Shown piece after piece: positions 9,687 to 18,603 of a stretch of 64,000 nucleotides of DNA (positions are counted from its first letter, which is position 1; every line of letters begins with the position of its first letter). Position numbers and translations under genes: made by a program. The notes beneath the pieces were generated by a model. That model was not told the DNA's origin, did no database searches, and worked only from the letters and a program-made list of their open reading frames with translations. Source of the DNA: Gemmobacter nectariphilus DSM 15620 (GTDB lineage Bacteria; Pseudomonadota; Alphaproteobacteria; Rhodobacterales; Rhodobacteraceae); NCBI RefSeq assembly GCF_000429765.1, contig NZ_AUCM01000011.1, positions 62,001 to 126,000 of the forward strand. Reading direction: 5' to 3'.

Positions 9687-9713
9687 AAAAGGGGCGCCAG
9701 CGGCGCCCCTTTC
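9687..9713. terminator. Bidirectional intrinsic terminator
   Basis: Stem GGGGCGCC-AGC-GGCGCCCC flanked by AAAA on the left and TTT on the right, so both strands read a GC hairpin followed by a T run. It sits between the convergent dapA (ends 9674) and the outer-membrane protein gene (ends 9718) and can serve both. Confidence 0.8.
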
Positions 9714-9717
9714 CACC

Positions 9718-10332
9718 TCAGAACCGGAGGTTCACACCCAGCTTGACCTTCTGGGTTTCCACCTTGGACCCGCCAAAGGCCGCGACCTTGCCAAAGTCGG
9801 AATAGTTGTATTCGGCATAGCCGCTCAAACGGTCGTTGAACTTGCGCTCGACGCCCAGGCCCAGGGTGTAGCCATCCAGGTTGGCGCTGGTCGCCCCCGA
9901 CTGGCCATCGGCCCAGGTATAACCGGCCAGCGCATAGGGCAGCCAGGGCCCGGCATCATACCCCAGACGGCCATAGACAGTCCCGGCCTTGCCAACCTCT
10001 GCAGCCGCGCCGGCGCCATTGCTGCCCTTGAGCTTGCCAAAGTCGTATTCGGCGCCCAGACCATACACGGTGCGCCCGGCCTGCCAGTCATAGCCGCCGC
10101 GCAGCGCACCACTTGCCCCCGAGGGATCGTCGACAAAGCCCGAGATCGGGTTCTTGCCCCAGTTCAGGTTGGCGCCGACATAGCCGCCTTGCCAGTTGCC
10201 AAAGCTCAACTGCGGTGCGGGCTGTTCGACCGGCGCCAGAACGGGTTCGGGCGCGGCTTGCACGGGGCCTCCAGCCTGGGCAGCGGCCCCGGTCGCCGTC
10301 AGGACGGCAGCGGACAGAAGGATATTTTTCAT
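9718..10332 (-). CDS. Outer-membrane beta-barrel protein
   Basis: 204 aa. N-terminal signal peptide (MKNILLSAAVLTATGAAAQA), a short Pro/Glu-rich linker, then alternating amphipathic beta strands from about residue 50: GNWQGGYVGANLNWG, YGLGAEYDFG, YGRLGYDAGPWLPYALAGYTW. It ends KVKLGVNLRF, a typical terminal strand with C-terminal Phe. This fits the OmpA-like/OMP_b-brl 8-strand barrel family (OmpW, Omp25-like). No peptidoglycan-binding domain. Start at 10332 chosen for the signal peptide; the longer frame to 10470 has no such feature. Role probably structural; no substrate can be inferred. Confidence 0.8.
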   Translation of the reverse strand: MKNILLSAAVLTATGAAAQAGGPVQAAPEPVLAPVEQPAPQLSFGNWQGGYVGANLNWGKNPISGFVDDPSGASGALRGGYDWQAGRTVYGLGAEYDFGKLKGSNGAGAAAEVGKAGTVYGRLGYDAGPWLPYALAGYTWADGQSGATSANLDGYTLGLGVERKFNDRLSGYAEYNYSDFGKVAAFGGSKVETQKVKLGVNLRF

Positions 10333-10616
10333 CTCATCACCTGTATCTTGCGCCTCGTCAGAAGCGTTGATCTGCGGCCCGGGTGCCAGGGCGGGGCGGC
10401 ACATGTCTGCCAGCCCCGCGGGTGCCACGGCCGCGTCCGGCACAGCTAGGAAACCCTGACAGGCGGGCAAGGGTTCCGTAGATCAGGAAAAATTGATGTG
10501 GTTTTTCAAGCAAATAGCAGCGCATCCGGGCTGGGCGAAACCGGCAGGTTTCCGCCGGCCGGGCCTGCCTGCCGATCACGCCGGCGTGCGCCGCCTTGCA
10601 CCGGAAGGCCTGCACC
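10333..10616. other. Leader region of the outer-membrane protein gene
   Basis: 284 bases between truA (ends 10617, minus) and the barrel-protein start. The minus strand must carry the promoter of the barrel gene. An AT-richer patch lies at about 10,485-10,515, 150-180 nt upstream of the start, which would give a long 5' UTR. I cannot fix -35/-10 boxes with confidence and see no open frame. Confidence 0.4.
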
Positions 10617-11402
10617 CTACCTGCGCGCGACCCCGGCAAACGGGTCCAGCGGATAGCCCACACCGGCCAGATACAGCCCCTGCGGCGGACAGACCGGGCC
10701 ACAGGCCGCGCGGTCCCGCGCCTCCAGCGCGCGCTTCACATCCTCGGGCGCCCAAGCGCCGGCCCCGACCCGCTCCAGCGTTCCGACGATCGAGCGCACC
10801 TGGTTGTGCAGGAAACTGCGCGCGCGCAAGGCGATCCGCAGCTCGGTCCCCATCGGCACCGCAACTTCGGTGATGGTGATCTCGTCCAGCGATTTCACCG
10901 GGCTTTTCGCCTGGCACATCGTCGCGCGGAACGTCGTGAAATCATGCAGCCCGATCAGATGCGCCGCCCCCGCACGCATCGCCGCCACATCAAGCGGATG
11001 CGGCACCTGCCAGACAAGCCCCCGGTCATGCGTCGCCGGCGCGCGCCGGCACAGCAGGCGGAACATGTACCGCCGCTCTATGGCCGAGAACCGGGCGTGA
11101 AAGTCGGGGTCCACCTCGGCCACCGCCAGCACCGCGACCGGATCGGGCCGCAGATGGTGGTTCAGCGCGCCCTGCAGGCGGAACGGATCCCAGGTGCGCG
11201 TCAGATCGGCATGGGCCACCTGCCCCGTCGCATGCACCCCGGCATCCGTCCGCCCGGCCGCCGCCACGACCGGCGCCGCGCCATCAATCCGTGCCAGCGC
11301 CGCCTCGAGCGCGCCCTGCACCGAGGGCAGACCGCCAGCCTGCCGCTGCCAGCCGCAGAACGGCCCGCCATCATATTCCACCACAAAGGCATAGCGCGGC
11401 AT
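10617..11402 (-). CDS. truA: tRNA pseudouridine(38-40) synthase
   Basis: 261 aa. TruA isomerises uridines 38-40 in the anticodon stem-loop of many tRNAs. The N-terminus is canonical ([19 protein letters not shown]) and the catalytic Asp is at about 53 in [25 protein letters not shown] near the C-terminus is also conserved. Start at 11402, preceded by CAGGAAA; a longer frame to 11474 runs into repeat sequence. No fmt or def neighbour, unlike many genomes. Confidence 0.95.
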   Translation of the reverse strand: MPRYAFVVEYDGGPFCGWQRQAGGLPSVQGALEAALARIDGAAPVVAAAGRTDAGVHATGQVAHADLTRTWDPFRLQGALNHHLRPDPVAVLAVAEVDPDFHARFSAIERRYMFRLLCRRAPATHDRGLVWQVPHPLDVAAMRAGAAHLIGLHDFTTFRATMCQAKSPVKSLDEITITEVAVPMGTELRIALRARSFLHNQVRSIVGTLERVGAGAWAPEDVKRALEARDRAACGPVCPPQGLYLAGVGYPLDPFAGVARR

Positions 11403-11448
11403 CGGCGTTTCCTGCCCCCTCAGCTGTCCAGAACCATCCCGCGACGGG

Positions 11449-11501
11449 ATGCCGAGTGTCCGCCATCGGTTCAAGACCCAATCGGCATGGGGTTTGCCCC
11501 C
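11449..11501 (+). repeat. Intergenic repeat family 2, copy C
   Basis: Outer stem ATGCCGA (11449-11455) pairs with TCGGCAT (11482-11488) around CGCCATCGGTTCAAGACCCA, followed by GGGG-TTTG-CCCC. Two other copies (35,637 and 59,794) have different stem bases that still pair, while the loop block CGCCA..GGTTCAAGA is kept. Confidence 0.65.
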
Positions 11502-11608
11502 CGGTCTGCCCGCGCAACAGGCGCAACCGTCGCCCGTCTAGCCCGCGGGCCGGTCACGCGGCAAGGCCCTGCTTGACAGCCCCCGCCGGGGACGCCAAGC
11601 CTGCGGAC

Positions 11609-13057
11609 ATGCTGGACCTGCGCCCCGTCGGATATGTCATTGGCCTGCTGACCGCCACGCTTGGCGTTCTGATGCTGTTTCCCATGGCGCTGGATCTGGC
11701 CGCCGGAAACCCGAACTGGGCCGCCTTTGCCGAATCTGCTGCGGTGACCTTTGTCTGCGGGCTGCTTCTTGCACTTGCCTGCGCGAACGGGACCGGCAGC
11801 GGGCTGAGCCTGCGGCAATCCTTCGTGCTGACGACCGGCGTGTGGATCGTGCTGCCGGCCTTTGGCGCCCTGCCGCTGATGCTGGGGGCGCCGGGCGTCG
11901 GGCTGACGGATGCGATGTTCGAATCCATGTCGGGCATGACCACTACCGGCACCACGGTGCTGACCGGCCTCGACAGCCTGCCCCTGGGCACCAACCTGTG
12001 GCGCGCCATGCTGCAATGGCTGGGAGGGCTGGGCATCGTGGTCGTCGCGCTGATCTTCCTGCCCGTGATGAAGGTCGGCGGCATGCAGTTCTTCCGGGCC
12101 GAGGGGTTCGACACCCTTGGCAAGGTGCTGCCGCGCGCGCTGGATATCTCGTCGGCGCTTGTGCAGATCTATGTGCTGATCACGCTGGGCTGCGCCGCCA
12201 CCTTCTGGCTGCTGGGGATGGATGGATACGAGGCGGTGATTCATGCGCTGTCCGCCGTCTCGACCGGGGGGTTTTCGAACCGCGACACGTCCTTCACCGA
12301 ATTCTCCGACGCGCTGCATTATGCGGCGGCGGTGTTCATGATCCTGTCCACGCTGCCCTTCATCCGCTTCATCCAGCTGATGCAGGGCCACCCGCTGCCG
12401 ATGTGGCAGGACGGGCAGGTGCGGGCCTATCTGCGCTGGACGCTCTATGCCATCGGCGCCATCGTCGCCTGGCGGGTTCTGGCCAATGGCGAACCCGTGC
12501 TTCACACGCTGCACGATTCGGTGTTCAACGTCGTCTCGATCTTCAGTGGCACCGGATATGGCAGCGGTGATGTGCTGCTTTGGGGGCACATGCCCTTTGT
12601 CGTGCTGCTGATCGTGGGGCTGATCGGTGGCTGCACATCGTCGACCGGCTGCTCGGTCAAGGTGTTCCGCTATCTGGTGATGTTCCAGGCGATCCGCACC
12701 CAGATCCGGCGGATCCTGATGCCCTTTTCGGTGCAGCCGGTGCGGCTGGACGGCCGGACGGTCGAGGAAGACGTCATCAACTCGGTCATCGTGTTCTTCG
12801 CCATGTTCGTGCTCAGCTTCGGGCTGCTGGCAGTGGCCCTGTCGATGACCGGCCTGCCGCCGCGCACCGCGCTGACGGCCGCCTGGACCTCGATCGCCGA
12901 TATCGGGCCGGTCTGGGGGCCGATGGTTGGCCCGACCGGCGCGGTCGACGCCTTTCCCGCCAGCGCGAAATGGCTGCTGATCGCCGGAATGCTGGTCGGC
13001 AGGCTCGAGCTCTTGTCGGTCTACGTTCTGTTCACCGTACGGTTCTGGTCGCGCTAG
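11609..13057 (+). CDS. trkH: Potassium uptake protein TrkH
   Basis: 482 aa inner-membrane subunit of the Trk K+ system, with about 10-12 TM segments in four M1-P-M2 repeats. The selectivity loops keep their key glycines: MSGMTTTGTTV, SAVSTGGFSN, FSGTGYGSG and SIADIGPVWGP. GGCTSSTGCSVKVFRY in the fourth repeat region matches TrkH/KtrB. The start at 11609 (MLDLRPVGY) has only a weak ribosome site (GGGGACG, rather distant). The partner trkA is not in the window. Confidence 0.9.
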   Translation: MLDLRPVGYVIGLLTATLGVLMLFPMALDLAAGNPNWAAFAESAAVTFVCGLLLALACANGTGSGLSLRQSFVLTTGVWIVLPAFGALPLMLGAPGVGLTDAMFESMSGMTTTGTTVLTGLDSLPLGTNLWRAMLQWLGGLGIVVVALIFLPVMKVGGMQFFRAEGFDTLGKVLPRALDISSALVQIYVLITLGCAATFWLLGMDGYEAVIHALSAVSTGGFSNRDTSFTEFSDALHYAAAVFMILSTLPFIRFIQLMQGHPLPMWQDGQVRAYLRWTLYAIGAIVAWRVLANGEPVLHTLHDSVFNVVSIFSGTGYGSGDVLLWGHMPFVVLLIVGLIGGCTSSTGCSVKVFRYLVMFQAIRTQIRRILMPFSVQPVRLDGRTVEEDVINSVIVFFAMFVLSFGLLAVALSMTGLPPRTALTAAWTSIADIGPVWGPMVGPTGAVDAFPASAKWLLIAGMLVGRLELLSVYVLFTVRFWSR

Positions 13058-13100
13058 GGTCGCCCTCGGGTTGGCCGATGCACCTGGCCCCGGCGTTGAA

Positions 13101-13124
13101 TGGGTATTTGGAAAAAGGCAAAGA
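13101..13124 (+). repeat. Intergenic repeat family 1, core copy
   Basis: TGGGTATTTGGAAAAAGGCA then AAG, directly downstream of trkH in sense orientation. It is almost identical to the reverse complement of the copy at 4835-4861. Confidence 0.7.
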
Positions 13125-13197
13125 CTGCGGGCAGAACGCAAGGCCCGATCGGTTGTCCGGGAGAGCCCCCGGCAGGCAACAGGGGGCCAGCCGCTTC

Positions 13198-13272
13198 TGT
13201 CTTTCGCCTTGATCCAAATATCCTCGGGGGTGAATGCGCGCTTGCGCGCAGAGGGGGCAGACGGCCCCCTTT
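13198..13272 (-). repeat. Intergenic repeat family 1, long copy
   Basis: On minus: hairpin AGGGGGC-CGTCT-GCCCCCT (13252-13270), an inserted CGCGCAAGCGCG palindrome, then the core CCGAGGATATTTGGATCAAG and GCGAAAG. The hairpin loop CGTCT and the core are identical to the copy at 20,353-20,437. This copy is antisense to both flanking genes. Confidence 0.7.
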
Positions 13273-13379
13273 CCCCCACAGGCCAGACAGGCCAACGCCA
13301 ATCAGGAGCGAATGCCGACCGGACCTAGGCACGGGCGCCGCTTTCTGGCATACCGCCCCCGTTCCGCCACGAGGCCGCG

Positions 13380-14264
13380 ATGCTCGATCAAGCCGACGAC
13401 ATTCACCCCCTGTTCTACGGTGCACCGAAATCCACCGAATTCCGCAAGCTGCGCAAGCGGCTGGTGCAGGAGGTGCGATCCGCCATCGAGACCTATGGCA
13501 TGGTCGAACCGGGCGGACGCTGGCTGGTCTGCCTGTCGGGGGGCAAGGACAGCTACACCATGCTTGCCATCCTGCACGAGCTGAAATGGCGCGGACTTCT
13601 GCCGGTCGATCTGCTGGCGTGCAACCTGGATCAGGGGCAGCCGGGCTTTCCCGCGACCGTCCTGCCGGATTTCCTGACCCGGATGGGCGTTCCGCACCGG
13701 ATCGAATATCAGGACACCTATTCGATCGTCGTCGACAAGGTTCCGCAAGGCCGCACCTATTGCGCGCTGTGTTCGCGGCTGCGGCGCGGCAACCTCTATC
13801 GCATCGCGCGCGAGGAAGGGTGCTCTGCCGTCGTGCTGGGCCATCACCGCGATGACATTCTGGAAACCTTCTTCATGAACCTCTTTCACGGCGGACGGCT
13901 GGCAACCATGCCGCCCAAGCTGCTGAACGAAGAGGGCGATCTGTTCGTCTATCGCCCGCTGGCCTTTGTGGCCGAGGCTGATTGCGACCGCTTTTCCCGC
14001 GCCATGAACTATCCGGTCATTCCGTGCGATCTGTGCGGCAGCCAGGACGGCCTGCAACGCATGCAGGTCAAGGGGATCCTGGACGAATGGGAGCGCCGCA
14101 CGCCGGGGCGGCGCAACATCATGTTCCGCGCGCTGATGAACGCCCGCCCCTCGCATCTGCCGGACCCCGCGCTGTTCGACTTTCTGGGCCTTGCCCGGCG
14201 CGAGAGTGGCGCGGAACCCGCGCAATCTGAGGAAAATCCGCCGCAACTCAAGGGCGAGCCTTAA
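13380..14264 (+). CDS. ttcA: tRNA 2-thiocytidine(32) synthetase TtcA
   Basis: 294 aa, the normal length. TtcA thiolates C32 of certain tRNAs using ATP and a [4Fe-4S] cluster. PP-loop SGGKDS is at 53-58. Cluster/catalytic cysteines lie in CALC at 128-131 and CDLCGSQ at 216-222. [17 protein letters not shown] is a family hallmark. The C-terminus is acidic and probably flexible. Start at 13380 ([16 protein letters not shown]); ribosome site weak. Single gene, followed after 67 nt by the EAL gene. Confidence 0.95.
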   Translation: MLDQADDIHPLFYGAPKSTEFRKLRKRLVQEVRSAIETYGMVEPGGRWLVCLSGGKDSYTMLAILHELKWRGLLPVDLLACNLDQGQPGFPATVLPDFLTRMGVPHRIEYQDTYSIVVDKVPQGRTYCALCSRLRRGNLYRIAREEGCSAVVLGHHRDDILETFFMNLFHGGRLATMPPKLLNEEGDLFVYRPLAFVAEADCDRFSRAMNYPVIPCDLCGSQDGLQRMQVKGILDEWERRTPGRRNIMFRALMNARPSHLPDPALFDFLGLARRESGAEPAQSEENPPQLKGEP

Positions 14265-14331
14265 GGAACTGGTGAGCATGTCCGTCTAGCCTGACCGGGC
14301 CGGATCTGCCGGCGCCGACAGGGACGCCGAT

Positions 14332-15852
14332 ATGCCACTGCGCACCAACCTTCGCCGACTGCCCGCATTGATGCGATTCGCCCCTGGCCTTTTGCTGGCC
14401 GGGCCGCTTTTGTCCTTGCTGGCCTATTGGCTGGGGGGGGAACGGGGGCTGGTGGGCGGTGTTCTTGGCCTTACCCTGCTGGCGGTGGCGGCTGGATCGC
14501 TGATGCAGCGGCCCGGCGGGGGGCAGACGGGGGCGGCCTTTTCGCGCCACAGGTTCCTGACCGACCTGGACGAGCATCTGATCGTCTCGGATGCCGAGGG
14601 GTTGGGAACCGCCTGCATCGTCTTGCAATTCGACGATACGGCCACGCTGCTGGACCGCCACGGCCGCGCCACCCAATCCGAAGTGATCCGGCGCATTGGC
14701 GAGCGAATCGCCGATGCGCTGCGGCCCGGGGATTCGGTTCTGCCGCTGGACGGCGGCGGCTTTGCCGTCGCGCTGGCGCCGGTCCGTCGGCTGGATCTGG
14801 AAACGGCGGTCCAGATCGCAGCCCGGTTGCAGGGGATCGCGGCCGAGCCGGTGGCCATCGGGGGCAAGCGGCTGTTGCTGACCTGTTCGGCCGGCTTCTG
14901 CCTTGGCGCCCGCGCCGGACGGGCGGGGGCCGCCGCGCTGCTGGATGCCGCGCAGGTCGCCGCGGACGAGGCGCAGCGCCATGGCCCCGGCGCCCTGCGC
15001 GCCTATGCCCCCGGCATGGCCCGCAAACGCGCCGACCGCGATGCCCGCCGCGCCGAGCTGGAGGCCGCGCTGGACAGCGGGCAGATACAGGCATGGTTCC
15101 AGCCGCAGATCCGGGCTGACACCGGCGATGTTTCGGGGGTCGAGGCGCTGGCGCGCTGGCACCACCCCGATCGCGGGGTCATCTCTCCGGCGGAATTCCT
15201 GCCCCAGATCGCCGAAGCCGGGCTTTCCGAGCGGCTGTCAGAGGTGATGGTGTTTCACGCCTTCGCCGCCCTGACCCGTTGGGACAAGGCCGGGGTGCGG
15301 GTGCCGTCGGTCGGGGTCAACTTCTCGAACGACGAGCTGCGCAATCCGCGGCTGGCCGACAAGCTGAAATGGGAACTCGACCGTTTCGACCTGACGCCGG
15401 ACCGGCTGTCGGTCGAGGTGCTGGAAACCGTGATGGCCACAGGCGATGCCGATGTGGCGGTGCGCAACATCACCGCGCTGGCGCGGCTGGGGTGCCGGAT
15501 CGACCTGGACGATTTCGGCACCGGCCATACCTCGATCACCAATATCCGGCGATTTGCCGTGCATCGGCTGAAGATCGACCGCTCGTTTGTAGCCCGCATC
15601 GACGAAGACCCCGAACAACAGCGCATCGTCGCCGCCATCCTGTCGATGGCGGAACGGCTGGGCCTTGATACGCTGGCCGAGGGGGTAGAGACGCGCAGCG
15701 AATACACCCTGCTCGCCCAGCTTGGCTGCGGCCATGTTCAAGGCTTTGGCATCGGTCGCCCGATGCCCCAGGAACAGACGCTTGCCTGGCTGTCCGCGCA
15801 CCAGGCGCGGACCCGGATTGTCTGGCAGGCCGGGAACAGTGGCCCGGCCTGA
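14332..15852 (+). CDS. Cyclic-di-GMP phosphodiesterase with degenerate GGDEF domain
   Basis: 506 aa. Two hydrophobic segments at about 16-33 and 38-55 anchor it in the inner membrane. A GGDEF-like domain (about 75-225) has DGGGF (140-144) in place of GGDEF, so it is probably not a cyclase. The EAL domain (about 240-500) looks active: E271 in VEALARW, N in VGVNFSNDEL, DDFGTG at 393-398, KIDRSFV with K414, and AEGVE plus QGFGIGRP. The prediction is c-di-GMP hydrolysis, possibly tuned by the dead cyclase domain. No sensory PAS or HAMP domain is visible. It ends 6 nt before the convergent phosphatase gene. Confidence 0.9.
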   Translation: MPLRTNLRRLPALMRFAPGLLLAGPLLSLLAYWLGGERGLVGGVLGLTLLAVAAGSLMQRPGGGQTGAAFSRHRFLTDLDEHLIVSDAEGLGTACIVLQFDDTATLLDRHGRATQSEVIRRIGERIADALRPGDSVLPLDGGGFAVALAPVRRLDLETAVQIAARLQGIAAEPVAIGGKRLLLTCSAGFCLGARAGRAGAAALLDAAQVAADEAQRHGPGALRAYAPGMARKRADRDARRAELEAALDSGQIQAWFQPQIRADTGDVSGVEALARWHHPDRGVISPAEFLPQIAEAGLSERLSEVMVFHAFAALTRWDKAGVRVPSVGVNFSNDELRNPRLADKLKWELDRFDLTPDRLSVEVLETVMATGDADVAVRNITALARLGCRIDLDDFGTGHTSITNIRRFAVHRLKIDRSFVARIDEDPEQQRIVAAILSMAERLGLDTLAEGVETRSEYTLLAQLGCGHVQGFGIGRPMPQEQTLAWLSAHQARTRIVWQAGNSGPA

Positions 15853-15858
15853 CGCCGA

Positions 15859-16656
15859 TCAGATCAGCCAGCGCGCGCGCAAGGATCCAATCGCATCGGC
15901 GCCCAGACCAAGGCCCGACACCAGATAGCCCGCCTCGCCGCCGTAATCGACATCCAGCCGCGCCCAGAAGGCCCGCAGATAATCCGGATCGGCAGCCAGC
16001 AGCGGTGCAAGCAATTCGGCTGGCGGAGGCTCGCGCCCCGGGTTGCGGGCGGCCATCGCATCAAAGATCGCATCGCGCGCCCGGTTGCTGGCGGTGTAGT
16101 CGGCCAGAATCTCCTCACGCGGAACGCCAAGCGCCGCCAGCAGCAGCGCCACGGCAACGCCCGTCCGGTCCTTGCCGATGGCGCATTGCACCAGCAGGCC
16201 GCCGCGGCAGCTGAGCGCCGCATCGAACACCGCGCGCAGCGAGGTGGCAAAGCGGCTGGGCATCCCGGAATAGACCTCGAACATCGCGGCGCGCACATCT
16301 TGCGGGGTGGCATTCGGATCACCGACAACGCGCGTCGCCTCGGACGGGTCGCTTTCGGGGGCAGCCATGGCCAGCGGGAAGCCGGCCGCCGGCAGGGGCG
16401 AGGGGAACTTCTTGTGTTCGCCCACGCTACGCAGATCGCAGACCGAGCCAAGGCCCAGCCATTGCAGCGTATCGGCCCCCGCATCGCTGAGCTGGTCAAA
16501 ACCGCCCGAGCGGAACAGCCGCCCCGCGCGAATCCGGCGCCCGCCATCGCCAACCAACCCGGCAAGGCTGCGGAAGTTCAGGAACTGTGGAAACGTCTCT
16601 GGCTGCAACAACTGGCGCTGCGGCACCTGCAGCGGAATCGATACCTGGGTATTCAT
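15859..16656 (-). CDS. Tyrosine-protein phosphatase family protein
   Basis: 265 aa, dual-specificity/tyrosine phosphatase-like fold (PF13350 type, similar to MptpB and LipA). The signature CX5R loop is C158-A-I-G-K-D-R164 followed by TG. The residue before the Cys is Gln instead of the usual His. The N-terminal part has NFRSLAGL and RAGRLFRSG, typical of the family, and CDLRSVGEHKKF supplies the general-acid region. In this family the substrate may be phosphotyrosine, phosphoserine or phosphoinositides. Start at 16656 follows CAGGAG. Divergent from map across 233 nt. No clear signal peptide. Confidence 0.85.
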   Translation of the reverse strand: MNTQVSIPLQVPQRQLLQPETFPQFLNFRSLAGLVGDGGRRIRAGRLFRSGGFDQLSDAGADTLQWLGLGSVCDLRSVGEHKKFPSPLPAAGFPLAMAAPESDPSEATRVVGDPNATPQDVRAAMFEVYSGMPSRFATSLRAVFDAALSCRGGLLVQCAIGKDRTGVAVALLLAALGVPREEILADYTASNRARDAIFDAMAARNPGREPPPAELLAPLLAADPDYLRAFWARLDVDYGGEAGYLVSGLGLGADAIGSLRARWLI

Positions 16657-16889
16657 GCGGCAACTCCTGTCACATATGCGGCCAAATTCGGCCACATTGT
16701 CGCGTCTTTTCGCCTTAAAGATGCCATAATGCTATTCAGAATTGCCCAAAACTCAAGTGATTCCCGCCTGACGTGCAGGATTGCTGCGCTTGGGCAGATG
16801 CCAAATGCGTTCGGGCAGCAGGATGCAGGTCTGGCCAAGGGCGCGAAACCGGACTATCTAGGACCCATAATCTGGAATGGGACCAAGCG
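16657..16889. other. Divergent promoter region (phosphatase/map)
   Basis: 233 bases, relatively AT-rich in the middle (about 16,700-16,760) compared with the rest of the window. This fits promoters for both genes. I cannot fix individual boxes. No coding or structured RNA signal seen. Confidence 0.4.
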
Positions 16890-17714
16890 ATGGACGACAA
16901 GCGCGGTCGGGTCACGCGCGACGGGATCCGCATTTACGATCAATCGGACTTTGCCGGAATGCGCGAGGCGGGACGCATCGCGGCCGAGATCCTCGACGAG
17001 GTCGGGCCTCTGGTGCAGCCTGGCGTCGCGACCGAGGCGCTGGATGCCTTCATCGCGGAACGTGTCACGGCCAAGGGCGCGACCAGCGCCACCATCGGCT
17101 ATACGCCGCCGGGGCGTGACCCCTATCGCCATGCCTCGTGCATCTCGGTCAACCATGTGGTCTGCCATGGCATCCCCGGCCCCAAGGTGCTGGGCAACGG
17201 CGACATCCTGAACATCGACGTGACGGTCATCGTCGATGGCTGGTTCGGTGACAGCAGCCGGATGTATGTGGCCGGCAGCCTGGGCGTCAAGGCACGGCGC
17301 CTGGTGGAAGTCACCCATGACTGCCTGATGAAGGGCATTGCTGCGGTCAAACCCGGCAACACCTTTGGCGACATCGGCAATGCCATCCAGACCTATGTCG
17401 AGGCCCACCACATGAGCGTGGTGCGCGACTTCTGCGGTCATGGCCTTGGCCGGGTGTTCCACGCACCGCCGAACGTGCTGCACTATGGCCGCGCGGGCAG
17501 CGGTCCGGTGCTGGAGCCTGGCATGTTCTTCACCATCGAGCCGATGGTGAATCTGGGCCGGCCGGAAACCAAGGAACTGTCCGATGGCTGGACGGCCGTG
17601 ACGCGCGACAAGTCGCTGTCGGCGCAATACGAACATTCGGTCGGCGTGACCGAGGACGGGGTCGAGATCTTTACCCTTTCCCCGGCTGGCCTGTTCCGCG
17701 CGGCAATGGACTGA
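16890..17714 (+). CDS. map: Type I methionine aminopeptidase
   Basis: 274 aa. It removes the initiator Met from nascent proteins. The pita-bread fold is evident and the metal/catalytic residues are all present: H93 (HGIPGP), D110 and D121, H184 (CGHGLG), E217 (IEPMV) and E248 (YEHSVGVT). Start at 16890 (MDDKRGRV); an in-frame upstream extension has no family similarity. The last 44 nt overlap, tail to tail, the 3' end of the DMT transporter gene on the other strand. Confidence 0.95.
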   Translation: MDDKRGRVTRDGIRIYDQSDFAGMREAGRIAAEILDEVGPLVQPGVATEALDAFIAERVTAKGATSATIGYTPPGRDPYRHASCISVNHVVCHGIPGPKVLGNGDILNIDVTVIVDGWFGDSSRMYVAGSLGVKARRLVEVTHDCLMKGIAAVKPGNTFGDIGNAIQTYVEAHHMSVVRDFCGHGLGRVFHAPPNVLHYGRAGSGPVLEPGMFFTIEPMVNLGRPETKELSDGWTAVTRDKSLSAQYEHSVGVTEDGVEIFTLSPAGLFRAAMD

Positions 17715-18603
17715 CGGTTTCGTCCTTCAGCAGCAGCACCAGCGCCAGCACCGTCAGGCCGATCCCCACCAGCACCATGGCGGGCGGCGGGTTGCCGCCC
17801 AGCGCCAGTTCCCAGCAGATCACCCAGGTCGGGACCAGATAGGTATAGGCCATGACCTTGGCCCCTGGCAGCCGGTGACTGGCCCATGCCAGCAAGAACG
17901 CCGTGGCGCCCGAGGCGATCAGCGCCAGATAGGCCAGCGTGGCCCAGACCAGCGGCGGCAATGCGGCCCAGTCGGTCGCCAGAACCGGCCCGATCCCCCA
18001 GGGCAGCAGCGCGACAAACCCGCCGGTCAGCAGCAGCGTGGTGGCGACCAGCTGCGGCTCTCCGCGGCTGGTCAGGCGCATCGCGGCGGGCAGGGCCGCG
18101 TGAAAGATGCAGCCGATGAAATAGATCACCTCGCCCCGGCCGACCACGAACCGCAAGAGCGCGGCCAGATCGGCGCGAAAGATCACCCACAACGCCCCTG
18201 ATGCCCCCACGGCAATCGCCAGCGCCATCCGCGGCGTCGTCACCTGGCGCAGCAGCAGCCAGCCGAACCCGGCCGACAGCAGCGGCGACAGGGTAAAGAC
18301 CGCCGCCGTGGCGACCGAACTTGCGGTCTTGAGCCCTTCGAGCATCAGCACGAAGTAGATGGCGTAAATCCCGCCCAACAGCGCCCAGCGCCATGGCGCG
18401 CGGAAATGGGCCGGGCGAAAGCCGGGCCCCATCGCGGCCAGCACCGCCATGCCGATTGCGGCGATCAGAAACCGCATCTGGGTCAGCGCCGCCGGGTCGA
18501 TCTGGTTCGCCACGCGCGAGCCAAGGCTGAACGAGCCCGCGACCAGCGCCGAAAACGCCAGCATCGCCAGATGCCCTTGCGCCTGCGGGGTCAACGCCTT
18601 CAT
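17671..18603 (-). CDS. DMT (EamA) family transporter
   Basis: 310 aa, ten predicted TM helices in two EamA halves, the usual drug/metabolite exporter layout. The second half contains [20 protein letters not shown] and [12 protein letters not shown], typical of the family. The C-terminus ([11 protein letters not shown]) is encoded in the stretch antisense to the end of map. Its ATG overlaps the stop of the upstream LysR gene by 4 nt (ATGA), so both are translated from one message. The substrate is unknown; the LysR gene probably controls or senses it. Confidence 0.85.
   Translation of the reverse strand: MKALTPQAQGHLAMLAFSALVAGSFSLGSRVANQIDPAALTQMRFLIAAIGMAVLAAMGPGFRPAHFRAPWRWALLGGIYAIYFVLMLEGLKTASSVATAAVFTLSPLLSAGFGWLLLRQVTTPRMALAIAVGASGALWVIFRADLAALLRFVVGRGEVIYFIGCIFHAALPAAMRLTSRGEPQLVATTLLLTGGFVALLPWGIGPVLATDWAALPPLVWATLAYLALIASGATAFLLAWASHRLPGAKVMAYTYLVPTWVICWELALGGNPPPAMVLVGIGLTVLALVLLLKDETVSPLPRGTGQPGKG

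Larger units (their letters stand above)
13058..13379. other. 322-bp gene-free region with two repeat copies
   Basis: Between trkH and ttcA, both on plus. It contains a short family-1 core on plus (13101-13124) and a long copy on minus (13198-13272). Next to the long copy is an extra hairpin TGCGCGC-TT-GCGCGCA (about 13,235-13,250), and GCCCCC...GGGGGC is at about 13,165-13,187. I find no small gene or RNA gene. A ttcA promoter is presumably in the last 80 bases, but I cannot locate clear boxes. Confidence 0.5.

Noticed and set aside
10447-10452. TAGGAA at 10,447 as a third copy of the sseA/dapA promoter
   Set aside because: It reads on plus with no gene downstream in that direction and no -35 at 17 nt.
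11570-11608. TTGACA at about 11,573 as the -35 of trkH
   Set aside because: No -10-like hexamer lies 16-19 nt downstream; the region is GC-only and is probably chance or repeat-associated.
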